From: Streptomyces puniciscabiei
Lineage (GTDB): Bacteria; Actinomycetota; Actinomycetes; Streptomycetales; Streptomycetaceae
Reading direction: 5' to 3'
Assembly: GCF_006715785.1 (NCBI RefSeq)
Contig: NZ_VFNX01000001.1
Coordinates: 5,436,001-5,500,000, forward strand
Length of the DNA stretch: 64,000 nt
Below, piece by piece: positions 43,163-50,948 of the stretch. Numbering within the stretch: the stretch's first letter is position 1; each line of letters begins with the position of its first letter. Made by a program: the position numbers and the translations under genes. Under the pieces are notes generated by a model. That model saw only the letters and a list, made by a program, of their open reading frames with translations. It made no database searches and was not told the DNA's origin.

Positions 43163-43744
43163 ATGACCATGATCGACTTCGGCTCCCAGACAAGAATGGT
43201 GGCGGGGCTGGTCGAAACGGTGACCGACGAACAGCTCACGGCCGCCACGCCGTGTCCGGACCTCGCGGTGCGGAATCTGCTCGGCCACATCCACCTGCTC
43301 TCCGTGGCCTTCCGCGACGCCGCCCGCAAGGACCTCGGGCCGACGACCGACACCAGCCCGGCCGCGGCCGTCCCGGACATCGGCCCCGGCTGGCGCGAGG
43401 AACTGCCCAAGGCCCTGGACGAACTCGCCGACGCCTGGCGTGATCCGGCGGCCTGGACCGGTATGACCCGCGCGGGCGGGGTGGACCTGCCGGGCGAGGT
43501 CGCCGGTGCCGTCGTCGCCGACGAACTGGTCATCCACGGCTGGGACCTGGCCCAGGCCGTCGGACGCCTCTACGCCCCCGACCCCGCCGCCCTGGACGCG
43601 GCCCACGGCTTCCTGCTCAGGGCGGCCGAGGACCCGAACCGCGGCGGCGGCCTCTTCGGGCCGGTCGTCCCGGTGGCGGAGGACGCGCCGCTGCTGGAGC
43701 GGGCGGTGGGGCTGAGTGGCCGGGACCCGATGTGGCGTCCATGA
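43163..43744 (+). CDS. Mycothiol-type maleylpyruvate isomerase/TIGR03086-like protein
   Basis: The 193-residue protein is a DinB-like four-helix bundle of the TIGR03086 metal-binding kind. It has TDEQLTAATPCPDLAVRNLL near residue 20, GHIHLLSVAFRDAARKD with a metal-ligand His, and VVADELVIHGWDLAQAVGR, whose His is another ligand. Such proteins often use mycothiol in thiol transfer or are of unknown function. AGGAG seven bases before ATG 43163 supports the start. Confidence 0.85.
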   Translation: MTMIDFGSQTRMVAGLVETVTDEQLTAATPCPDLAVRNLLGHIHLLSVAFRDAARKDLGPTTDTSPAAAVPDIGPGWREELPKALDELADAWRDPAAWTGMTRAGGVDLPGEVAGAVVADELVIHGWDLAQAVGRLYAPDPAALDAAHGFLLRAAEDPNRGGGLFGPVVPVAEDAPLLERAVGLSGRDPMWRP

Positions 43745-43819
43745 CTGAGTAGGAGGGCAGCCACGAGCTGAGTACGTGCACCGGTGCGGCGGCCCCCGGG
43801 ACACCGGTGCACTGATCGC

Positions 43820-44197
43820 ATGACGACACAGCACATCGCACCGCTTCCGGCACCGGCCGACCGGGCCGAGCGGGACCCCCGGGCCTGGGTGGCGCCGGCG
43901 ATCGCGACGGTCCTGCTGGGCGTGCTCGGTCCGGCCGCCGTCCTGTTCGCCGGGTTCTCCGTGATGGCGACGGACAGCTGCGGCCCCGACGACTGCTCGG
44001 CCGCGTTGACCACCTCCCTGTCCTGGATCTTCGGCCTGCTCCACTACGGCGGCCCGCTGTGTGCCGTCGCCCTGCTCACGGCCTGGCTGCTGCCCTGGAA
44101 GCGCCGCTGGTCCGTCATGCGTGCCTGGACGGCGGTCCTCGCCGTGCTGCCGCCCCTGGCGGTGCTGTTCCTGGTGTTCACGCTGCCCGCGCCGTGA
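43820..44197 (+). CDS. Small four-helix membrane protein, unknown
   Basis: The 125-residue protein has an N-terminal cytoplasmic stretch and three to four hydrophobic segments (VAPAIATVLLGVLGPAAVLF, then SLSWIFGLLHYGGPLCAVAL and AVLAVLPPLAVLFLVFTLPA). A CGPDDC pair lies in the first outside loop. No family is recognised. It may be cotranscribed with the gene upstream, 75 bases away. Confidence 0.75.
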   Translation: MTTQHIAPLPAPADRAERDPRAWVAPAIATVLLGVLGPAAVLFAGFSVMATDSCGPDDCSAALTTSLSWIFGLLHYGGPLCAVALLTAWLLPWKRRWSVMRAWTAVLAVLPPLAVLFLVFTLPAP

Positions 44198-44278
44198 CGG
44201 GGGACGATCACCGAAAGCACTGGTTCCGCTTGTCCGGGTGGACCACGGCGGCACCACCGGGGGCCGTACTCTCCCCCC

Positions 44279-45006
44279 ATGCCCCTCAGTGCTGTCCGGC
44301 GGGGGTGCCGAGGTGTGGGTGGACGCGGGACCGGGGACGCTCGCCGCGTTGCAGCGGCACACGGATCCCGCGCGGCTCACCGCGATCTGGATCTCCCATC
44401 TGCACGCCGACCTCCCCCAGTCTCGGCTTCGCTCGACCGGGCGGTGCCCCCACCGCCGATCTGCTGTCGGCCGCGTACGCCTTCGCCTTCGGCGGGATGA
44501 CCCCGGCCGCGCCGATCCCGGTGTACGCCCCGCAGGACTGTGCCCGCCGGCTGGCCGGCTTCCTCGGGCGGGCGGACGTCGGCTTCCTCAAGGGCGTTTT
44601 CGACTTCCGGGCCCTGTACGAGGGCCATGACGTCCGGCACTGGAACCTCCGCCTCACCGCCCGCGCCGTCGCCCACGACACCGAGGCGTACGGGCTGCGC
44701 GCCGAACGCCAGGGCAGCGTGCTCGCCTACTCGGGGGACAGCGGGCCCTGTGCCGCGCTCGGTGAACTCGCCTTGCGCGCCGACCTGTTCCTGTGCGAGG
44801 CGGACATCACCGAACATCGCGACGGCGAACAGGTCCATCTGACGCCGGAGGACGCCGGACGTATCGCCCGCGAGGCCCGCGTACGCGAACTGGCCGTCAC
44901 CCATGTGGGTCCCAGGCTCACCCGCGAGGAAGCCACCGCACGCGCCGCCGCCGTCTTCGGCCGGCCCACGCACACCGCCGTGGAGGGCGCCACCCGCACC
45001 GTCTGA
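44279..45006 (+). pseudogene. Metallo-beta-lactamase-fold hydrolase, broken
   Basis: Three frames together encode one MBL-fold protein. The start MPLS at 44279 is in one frame; LSGGGAEVWVDAGPGTLAAL to TAIWISHLHAD is in a second; TADLLSAAYAFAFGGMTPAA to the end (AYSGDSGPCAALGELALRAD, LAVTHVGPRLTREEATARAA) is in a third. The first break looks like a deletion of the N-terminal strand region. The second is caused by about 40 inserted bases (44412-44451) right inside the HxHxD metal motif, after HLHAD. The zinc site is therefore split and the gene is not expected to work. Confidence 0.8.
44412..44451. repeat. Short palindromic repeat element inserted in the MBL gene
   Basis: The inserted segment starts CTCCCCCAGTCTCGGCTTCG and ends with GGTGCCCCC. 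This matches a short, repeated, partly palindromic sequence often seen between Streptomyces genes (recalled, not searched). Removing it would join HLHAD to TADLL and restore the reading frame of the MBL motif. Confidence 0.6.
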
Positions 45007-45032
45007 GGGCCCCACCTTCTTTGTCAGAAGCA

Positions 45033-45061
45033 TTGACGAAACACGGGCCCCCTCCTACCTT
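45033..45061 (+). promoter_or_regulatory. Promoter of the GntR operon
   Basis: TTGACG (45033-45038) and TACCTT (45056-45061) are 17 bases apart and form a good SigA/HrdB-type promoter. It would start transcription near 45068, just upstream of the operator repeats. Confidence 0.6.
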
Positions 45062-45082
45062 CAACGCGTCATACTTCGTACG

Positions 45083-45108
45083 TCATATATGAGACGCGAT
45101 ATATGAGA
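45083..45108. promoter_or_regulatory. Candidate GntR operators (TCATATATGA and repeat)
   Basis: TCATATATGA (45083-45092) is a perfect palindrome, and ATATATGAGA occurs twice (45085-45094 and 45099-45108). These AT-rich repeats lie between the predicted transcription start and the GntR gene, suited to autoregulation. Confidence 0.55.
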
Positions 45109-45122
45109 TCCGAGAGGGCCGC

Positions 45123-45806
45123 ATGACCTCTGTGCCCACCCCGATCCCGTCCCGCACGCAGTACGTGCTGGACGCGATCAAACACCGCATCCTGACCGGG
45201 CGGCTGACGCCCGGTCAGGCCCTGGTCGAGACGGAGCTGGCCGCGCAGTTCGGGGTGTCCAAGACCCCGGTGCGGGAAGCGCTGAAGACCCTTGCCGGGA
45301 CCGGACTCGTCGTGATGAGCCAGTACAAGGGCGTCACGGTGCGCATGGTGGACGCGGACATGGCACGCGAGGTCTACGACGTGCGGCTGCTGCTGGAACC
45401 GGAGGCACTGAGAAGAGCCGTCGGGCGAGGCGCCTCCCTCGATGCCGCGCGCGACGCGCTGAACCGGGCCGACCACGCCACCGACAGCGCCGAACGGTCG
45501 CTCGCCAACCGCGAGTTCCACCGCGCCCTGTACCTGCCGTGCGGCAACCCGCTGCTCGGCCGGATGCTGGACGAGGTCCGCGACCAGGCCGCGCTGGTCT
45601 CCGCCGTCGCCTGGGCCGCCGACCCCTCCTGGGAGCGGGAGGCCGCCGAGCACCGGGAGATCCTCCGGCTCGCGCTCGACGGCGACGCCGACGGCGCGGC
45701 GAGCGCCCTGCACGCCCACATCGCCTCCTTCGTGCAGCGCGCCTTCCCCTCGGACACCGAGGAGACCGCGGCCGCCGGCCCCCACGCAGAGGAAGGCCAT
45801 TCATGA
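45123..45806 (+). CDS. GntR-family (FadR/FCD) regulator
   Basis: The 227-residue protein has a GntR winged helix at residues about 10-75: SRTQYVLDAIKHRILTGRLT, then ETELAAQFGVSKTPVREALK. The FCD ligand domain carries VRLLLEPEALRRA and the metal-ligand pattern D...H...H in NREFHRALYLPCGN and EHREILRLALDGD. FCD domains bind sugar acids such as aldonates with a metal, which fits the downstream sugar-acid enzymes. Its stop overlaps the next start (ATGA). Confidence 0.92.
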   Translation: MTSVPTPIPSRTQYVLDAIKHRILTGRLTPGQALVETELAAQFGVSKTPVREALKTLAGTGLVVMSQYKGVTVRMVDADMAREVYDVRLLLEPEALRRAVGRGASLDAARDALNRADHATDSAERSLANREFHRALYLPCGNPLLGRMLDEVRDQAALVSAVAWAADPSWEREAAEHREILRLALDGDADGAASALHAHIASFVQRAFPSDTEETAAAGPHAEEGHS

Positions 45807-46714
45807 GCAGCGTGACGTTCGAGACCGGGCGGGCGGCCCTGGCCGACGTGGTGGCCATCCCGGTGACCCCCTTCGCCGCGGACGGCTCCGTAGACCCCGC
45901 CACCCACCGGGCCCTGCTGCGTCGCCTGCTCGACGGCGGGATCCGCACCCTCACCCCGAACGGCAACACCGGCGAGTTCTACGCCCTCACCCCCGAAGAA
46001 CGCCGCCTGGTCACCGAGTTGACCATCGAGGAGGCGGGTGACCGTGCCGCGATCCTCGTCGGCGTCGGCCACGACCTGCCCACCGCCATCGCCTCCGCCC
46101 GGCACGCCCGCGACCTCGGCGCCGGGATGGTCATGGTCCACCAGCCCGTCCACCCGTACGTCTCGGCGGCCGGCTGGGTCGACTACCACCGCGCCATCGC
46201 CGAGTCCGTGCCCGAGCTGGGCGTGGTGCCGTACATCCGCAACGCGCAGCTCACCGGCGCCCGGCTCGCCGAACTCGCCGACCACTGCCCGAACGTCATC
46301 GGCGTGAAGTACGCCGTCCCGGACGCCGCCCGCTTCGCCGCCTTCGCCCGCGACGCCGGCCTCGACCGCTTCGTCTGGGTCGCGGGCCTCGCCGAGCCCT
46401 ACGCCCCCTCCTACTTCTCCGCGGGCGCCACCGGCTTCACCTCCGGGCTCGTGAACGTCGCCCCGGCCGTCTCGCTGAACATGATTGAAGCGCTTCGATC
46501 CGGGGACTACCCGGGCGCCATGAAGGTCTGGGAGCGGATCCGCCGCTTCGAGGAACTCCGCGCCGCCCACGGCTCCGCCAACAACGTCACCGTCGTCAAG
46601 GAAGCCCTCGCCGCCCTCGGCCTGTGCCGCCGGGACGTGCGCCCGCCGGGCAAGCCGCTGCCCGAGGACGAGCGTGCCGAGGTCGCCGCCATCGCCGCCG
46701 GATGGTCCATATGA
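45803..46714 (+). CDS. DHDPS-family sugar-acid dehydratase/aldolase
   Basis: The 303-residue DHDPS-superfamily barrel has NGNTGEFYALTPEERRLVTE near residue 52, the Tyr in VVPYIRNAQLTG and the Schiff-base Lys in VIGVKYAVPDAARF. GEFYALTPEE is like that of 5-keto-4-deoxyglucarate and 2-keto-3-deoxyarabonate dehydratases rather than DapA. Between a GntR gene and an IlvD/Edd dehydratase, the best guess is a dehydratase of 2-keto-3-deoxy-pentonate giving 2,5-dioxovalerate; an aldolase is the alternative. It overlaps both neighbours by four bases. Confidence 0.85.
   Translation: MSSVTFETGRAALADVVAIPVTPFAADGSVDPATHRALLRRLLDGGIRTLTPNGNTGEFYALTPEERRLVTELTIEEAGDRAAILVGVGHDLPTAIASARHARDLGAGMVMVHQPVHPYVSAAGWVDYHRAIAESVPELGVVPYIRNAQLTGARLAELADHCPNVIGVKYAVPDAARFAAFARDAGLDRFVWVAGLAEPYAPSYFSAGATGFTSGLVNVAPAVSLNMIEALRSGDYPGAMKVWERIRRFEELRAAHGSANNVTVVKEALAALGLCRRDVRPPGKPLPEDERAEVAAIAAGWSI
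46484..46499. promoter_or_regulatory. LacI-type palindrome inside the DHDPS-like gene
   Basis: ATTGAAGCGCTTCGAT is a 16-bp palindrome with one mismatched pair, with the GAAGCGCTTC core also found at 48463-48472. It may be an internal operator or chance. Confidence 0.3.
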
Positions 46715-48444
46715 ACGCGCCCCGCAAGAAGCCCCAGGAGCTGAGAAGCCACCAGTGGTACGGCACCGACGGGCTGCGGTCCTTCAGCCACCGGGCCCGG
46801 ACCCGGCAGCTCGGCTACCTCCCCGAGGAGCACCTCGGCAAGCCGGTCATCGCGATCCTCAACACCTGGTCCGACATCAACCCCTGCCACGTCCACCTGC
46901 GCGACCGCGCCCAGGCCGTGAAGCGGGGGGTGTGGCAGGCCGGCGGGTTTCCGCTGGAGTTCCCGGTCTCGACCCTGAGCGAGACCTTCCAGAAGCCGAC
47001 GCCGATGCTCTACCGGAACCTGCTGGCGATGGAGACCGAGGAGCTGCTGCGGTCCTATCCGGTCGACGGGACCGTGCTGATGGGCGGGTGCGACAAGTCC
47101 ACGCCCGCGCTGCTGATGGGCGCGGCCAGCGCCGACCTGCCCGCCGTGTTCGTGCCCGCCGGTCCCATGCTGCCGGGGCACTGGCGGGGCGAGGTGCTCG
47201 GGTCCGGTACGGACATGTGGAAGTACTGGGACGACAGGCGCGCCGGGCTCATCGGCGACTGTGAGATGACCGAGCTGGAGAGCGGCCTCGCGCGCTCCCC
47301 GGGGCACTGCATGACCATGGGCACGGCGTCCACGCTGACCGCCGCCGCCGAGGCCCTCGGTGTGACCGTGCCGGGCGCCTCGAGCATTCCCGCGGTCGAC
47401 TCCGGGCACGACCGGATGGCCGCCAGGGCCGGGATGACGGCCGTGGAGCTGGTGCGCGGCGATCGCAGGCTGTCGCGGATCCTCACCCGTGACGCCTTCG
47501 AGGACGCGGTCACCACGGTCCTCGGCCTCGGCGGCTCCACCAACGCCGTGATCCACCTGATCGCCATGGCCGGCCGCGCCGGGGTGAAGCTCACCCTCGA
47601 CGACTTCGACCGCATCGCGCGGACCGTGCCCGTCCTCGCCAACGTCCGCCCCGGCGGACAGAAGTACCTGATGGAGGACTTCCACTTCGCGGGCGGCCTG
47701 CCCGGCTTCCTGTCCCGGATCACCGACCTGCTCCACCTGGACCGGCCGACGGTGTCGTACGACACCCTGCGGGAGCAGCTGCAGGGCGCCCAGGTGCACG
47801 ACGACGACGTCATCCGCCCGCGCGACAACCCGGTCGCGAGCGGGGGCGGGGTCGCCGTGCTGCGCGGCAACCTCTGCCCGGACGGCGCGGTCGTCAAGCA
47901 CATTGCCGCCGAGCCGCACCTGCTCAAGCACACCGGCCCCGCCGTGGTCTTCGACGACTACAGGACCATGCAGCGCACCATCAACGACCCCGCGCTCGGC
48001 ATCACCGCCGACAGCGTGCTGGTGCTGCGCAACGCCGGTCCCAAGGGCGGCCCGGGCATGCCCGAGTACGGCATGCTCCCCATCCCCGAGCACCTGCTCA
48101 AGCAGGGCGTGCGGGACATGGTCCGCATCTCCGACGCCCGGATGAGCGGCACGAGTTACGGCACCTGCGTGCTGCACGTGGCCCCGGAGTCGTACATCGG
48201 CGGCCCCCTGGCCCTCGTGCGCACCGGGGACCTCATCACCCTCGACGTCGAGGCCCGCAGCCTCCGTCTCCACGTGGACGACGCGGAGCTGGAGCGCCGG
48301 CGCACCGCCTGGACCCCGCCGCCCGCCCGGTTCGAGCGCGGCTACGGCGTCCTCTACAACAGCCAGGTCACGCAGGCCGACACCGGCTGCGACTTCGAGT
48401 TCCTGGCCCGGCCGGGCCACGTGCCGGACCCCTACGCCGGCTGA
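46711..48444 (+). CDS. IlvD/Edd-family sugar-acid dehydratase
   Basis: The 577-residue Fe-S dehydratase matches the sugar-acid branch of IlvD/Edd (L-arabonate, D-xylonate or galactonate dehydratases). Cluster Cys lie in SDINPCHVHLRDRA, VLMGGCDKSTPALLMGAASA and ARSPGHCMTMGTAS; VLGLGGSTNAVIHLIAMAGR and RISDARMSGTSYGTCVLHVA are further signatures. It would make a 2-keto-3-deoxy acid for the enzyme encoded just upstream. The exact aldonate cannot be read from sequence. ATG 46711 overlaps the preceding stop. Confidence 0.9.
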   Translation: MNAPRKKPQELRSHQWYGTDGLRSFSHRARTRQLGYLPEEHLGKPVIAILNTWSDINPCHVHLRDRAQAVKRGVWQAGGFPLEFPVSTLSETFQKPTPMLYRNLLAMETEELLRSYPVDGTVLMGGCDKSTPALLMGAASADLPAVFVPAGPMLPGHWRGEVLGSGTDMWKYWDDRRAGLIGDCEMTELESGLARSPGHCMTMGTASTLTAAAEALGVTVPGASSIPAVDSGHDRMAARAGMTAVELVRGDRRLSRILTRDAFEDAVTTVLGLGGSTNAVIHLIAMAGRAGVKLTLDDFDRIARTVPVLANVRPGGQKYLMEDFHFAGGLPGFLSRITDLLHLDRPTVSYDTLREQLQGAQVHDDDVIRPRDNPVASGGGVAVLRGNLCPDGAVVKHIAAEPHLLKHTGPAVVFDDYRTMQRTINDPALGITADSVLVLRNAGPKGGPGMPEYGMLPIPEHLLKQGVRDMVRISDARMSGTSYGTCVLHVAPESYIGGPLALVRTGDLITLDVEARSLRLHVDDAELERRRTAWTPPPARFERGYGVLYNSQVTQADTGCDFEFLARPGHVPDPYAG

Positions 48445-48460
48445 CCCACGCATCGAGGGA

Positions 48461-48498
48461 GGTGAAGCGCTTCACCCATGTGTATGTAGCAAGCGCTT
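48461..48498. promoter_or_regulatory. Pair of LacI-type operator palindromes
   Basis: GGTGAAGCGCTTCACC (48461-48476) is a perfect 16-bp palindrome and AAGCGCTT recurs at 48491-48498. The cores are 26 bp apart. They lie in the 85-base gap between two convergent gene ends, where no start codon is nearby. The sequence has no loop, so it is not a terminator hairpin. Confidence 0.55.
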
Positions 48499-48529
48499 CC
48501 TGTGCCGACACGACGTTCCACCGAGTGGA

Positions 48530-49018
48530 TCAGCTCCCGCTGCCCCACTCGGCCCGGAGGTCCTGGCACCGGACGGTGATCGAGGCGTCGGTGAGTGCGA
48601 TCTCGTGCACACAGCCGCCGGCCTCGGCACCGTCCTCGGCCGGGAGGGACTCGTCATCCGGGAGGATCTCGTCGAGCAGCACGGTGTCCACGCGCAACCA
48701 GTCGATCGCCCGGTGGTGGTCGATGGAGAAGTGGCGCACGCCCGAGTAGGTGATGCGCAGCCCGGAGTCGTGCTTGAACCGGTTCGGCGCGAACTCCAGC
48801 ACGAGCTGCCCGCTCTTGTCGGTCGCCGGACGGATGTGGGCCAGCTCCAGGTCCTTCACACAGCGGACGGCGCCGGGAATGTCGTAGTGCCCCGGGTCCG
48901 AGGCGAACTCCCAGGCCCCGGGCGGCAGAACACCGTACAGCCGGGGCAGTTCGGCCAGGTAGGCACGGGGGTCGACGTAGAACCCGTGGCCGTGCCAGTG
49001 CGTCTTGACGAACCTCAT
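48530..49018 (-). CDS. Hypothetical protein, 162 residues
   Basis: I do not recognise a family. The 162-residue soluble protein starts MRFVKTHWHGHGFYVDPRAY, has CVKDLELAHIRPATDKSGQL, and RITYSGVRHFSIDHHRAIDW with clustered His, then an acidic stretch (LLDEILPDDESLPAEDGA). The beta-rich pattern suggests a small sandwich or barrel. ATG 49018 is chosen because GGGAGG lies nine bases upstream; GTG 49024 is possible. It converges on the dehydratase gene. Confidence 0.78.
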   Translation of the reverse strand: MRFVKTHWHGHGFYVDPRAYLAELPRLYGVLPPGAWEFASDPGHYDIPGAVRCVKDLELAHIRPATDKSGQLVLEFAPNRFKHDSGLRITYSGVRHFSIDHHRAIDWLRVDTVLLDEILPDDESLPAEDGAEAGGCVHEIALTDASITVRCQDLRAEWGSGS

Positions 49019-49213
49019 GGCCACGATCCTCCCTTTCTCGCCCGCCCGTCACGGCAACCAGCCCGGGTCCTCCTCCCGGTGGCCCTCCTGCTGCTCAGTG
49101 ATCACGGAGAAAAGTGTATCGATCGGATAACAGGCCTCGCAGTGCCCGGTGTTATGCGCGTAGACAGTCCCCGACCTGGTACATCACTCTCATCCACCAG
49201 ATCCGGAGAATCC

Positions 49214-50011
49214 ATGCGGAAGTCCCACAGAGTCGTCGCCGCCGGTGCCGCCTGTGCTCTCGCCGGCGTCGCGCTGTACGGCGCGGGCGCGGCCACCGCC
49301 GGTCAGTCGACGGCGAACTCCACCCACGAGCCCTACAACATAGGGCAGTTGGTGAAGGACATCGACACCTACTACGGCACCCACGCCGACGGCAACGGCG
49401 TCTACCAGGCGTCCCCGGACAGCCCCTACGCCCAGGACCTGGCCGACATCGACGCCGCCGCCGAGCGCTACATCGACAAGGCGGCCCGCAAGGCGCACCG
49501 CCACGGCGAGAAGCCGGCCGTGGTCTTCGACATCGACGACACGCTGCTGCTCAGCCTCGACTACGAGAAGCGCTACAACTACACGTTCAACCCCACCACG
49601 TGGAACGACTACGTGAACAAGGCCGACCGCCCGGCCGTCTTCGGCAGCCCCGAGCTGGTCCAGTACGCCGAGTCCAAGGGCGTCGAGGTCTTCTACAACT
49701 CCGGTCTGAGCGAGGCCCAGCGTGCCGCCGCCGTCGAGAACCTGAAGAAGGTCGGCGCCGATGTGAACCTCGACGCCGACCACATGTTCCTCAAGGACAA
49801 GGCCAACCCGCCGGCCTACCTGAGCGACTGCGCCACCCCGGGCACCTGGACCTGCACGACCGTGCAGTACAAGTCCGGGACCCGCAAGCACATCGAGGAC
49901 GACCTGGGTTACGAGATCATCGCCAACTTCGGCGACCAGTACTCGGACCTGGACGGCGGTTACGCCGACCGCACGTACAAGCTGCCGAACCCGACCTACT
50001 TCGTCAGCTGA
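49214..50011 (+). CDS. Secreted HAD-family acid phosphatase
   Basis: The 265-residue protein has a signal peptide (RKSHRVVAAGAACALAGVAL, then ATAGQS) and a class B-type acid phosphatase fold of the HAD superfamily. Motif I is VVFDIDDTLLLSLDY near residue 110, motif II FYNSGLSEAQRAA near 158, and motif IV FGDQYSDLDGGYAD near the end. It should remove phosphate from organic esters outside the cell. No PHO box was seen in the 195-base region upstream. Confidence 0.9.
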   Translation: MRKSHRVVAAGAACALAGVALYGAGAATAGQSTANSTHEPYNIGQLVKDIDTYYGTHADGNGVYQASPDSPYAQDLADIDAAAERYIDKAARKAHRHGEKPAVVFDIDDTLLLSLDYEKRYNYTFNPTTWNDYVNKADRPAVFGSPELVQYAESKGVEVFYNSGLSEAQRAAAVENLKKVGADVNLDADHMFLKDKANPPAYLSDCATPGTWTCTTVQYKSGTRKHIEDDLGYEIIANFGDQYSDLDGGYADRTYKLPNPTYFVS

Positions 50012-50046
50012 GCCCGTCCCCGCAGGTGGCGAGCAGCCGCTCGCAC

Positions 50047-50089
50047 CCGGCCCCCGTCACCGGCAGCACCGTGCCGTGGCGGGGGCCGG
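50047..50089. terminator. Bidirectional hairpin after the acid phosphatase gene
   Basis: CCGGCCCCCG (50047-50056) pairs perfectly with CGGGGGCCGG (50080-50089), and an inner CGGCA/TGCCG pairs as well. It lies between two convergent genes. Confidence 0.7.
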
Positions 50090-50099
50090 CAACCGCGAC

Positions 50100-50948
50100 T
50101 CAGGAGGTACCGCCCGAGCCCCCGTGCGCGGCGAAGTCACCGGTCACCGTGTAAGCACGCCCCCCGGCGGTAGCGCTGATCCGGTAGCTGTCGTCCTTCG
50201 CGTCGCGCCCGCCCCGCGCATGGTCGTACTGCCCCGCGAACACCCACTGCCCCGCGGGCACCGTACGGCCCTCCTTGAGCCGCCATGTGTAGACGACGAA
50301 CCCGGCCCGCTCCTCGACCGTATGGGTGAAGTCACCCTCCGGCAGCGAACGCCACGCGCCCGTCGAGGACACCCCTCCGGTCTGCGCGACCTTCAACACC
50401 ACCGTGAGCGAGGAGAGTTGCTTCGACGTCTTCAGGGTCAGATCGCTCTGCGCCCAGAATTCGTTGCTGTGCGGGTCCACCGAGCCGTCCGACCACAGGG
50501 GGCCGTCCTGGTCGCCGTGTGCCACGGGCGGCCGCTGGGGGGCTGTCGGTGTCCGGGACGGAGTGGTACCCGGGGTGCGGGACGGGCGCGAGGTGCCGGG
50601 GCCGGGCACCGGATGGGCGGAATGCTCCCGTGGACGCCCGGTCCCCGGCGGCGAGGAGCCGGGCGCAGGGGAGACCGCGACGTCCTGCCGGGCCGGCTGG
50701 TCGCCGCGGACCGCGGAGGCCACCGCGTAGCCGCCGACCGCCAGCACCCCGGCGACCGCCGCCGTGGCGCCGGCCACCCGGAGCCAGCCGAACACCGGCG
50801 GAGGTGTGGCCCGGCGCTCCGAGGGACGGGACGGCACGGCCATGCCGCGCTCCATCCGGGCCAGGATGCGCGCGCGGTCGGGTTCGTGGGCCTCGGCCGC
50901 CTCGTGCAGCCGGGCGCGCAGCTCGTCGTGCACGTCCTGCCGCCTCAT
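50100..50948 (-). CDS. Membrane protein partner of the ECF sigma factor
   Basis: The 282-residue protein has a cytoplasmic N-terminal segment (RRQDVHDELRARLHEAAEAH), one membrane helix (LRVAGATAAVAGVLAVGGYA near residue 58), a Pro/Ser/Thr-rich stalk of about 70 residues, and an outside beta-rich domain (SNEFWAQSDLTLKTSKQLSS, then FVVYTWRLKEGRTVPAGQWV). Overlapping the sigma gene by four bases, it is the likely anti-sigma or sensor, though no zinc-binding HxxxCxxC motif is present. Confidence 0.8.
   Translation of the reverse strand: MRRQDVHDELRARLHEAAEAHEPDRARILARMERGMAVPSRPSERRATPPPVFGWLRVAGATAAVAGVLAVGGYAVASAVRGDQPARQDVAVSPAPGSSPPGTGRPREHSAHPVPGPGTSRPSRTPGTTPSRTPTAPQRPPVAHGDQDGPLWSDGSVDPHSNEFWAQSDLTLKTSKQLSSLTVVLKVAQTGGVSSTGAWRSLPEGDFTHTVEERAGFVVYTWRLKEGRTVPAGQWVFAGQYDHARGGRDAKDDSYRISATAGGRAYTVTGDFAAHGGSGGTS

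Noticed and set aside
44279..45006. Intact MBL gene starting at an in-frame codon near 44059
   Set aside because: That frame has no MBL features before TADLL, while the N-terminal MBL sequence is clearly in another frame.
48461..48476. Terminator hairpin after the IlvD/Edd gene
   Set aside because: The palindrome is continuous with no loop, so it fits a protein-binding site better than an RNA hairpin.
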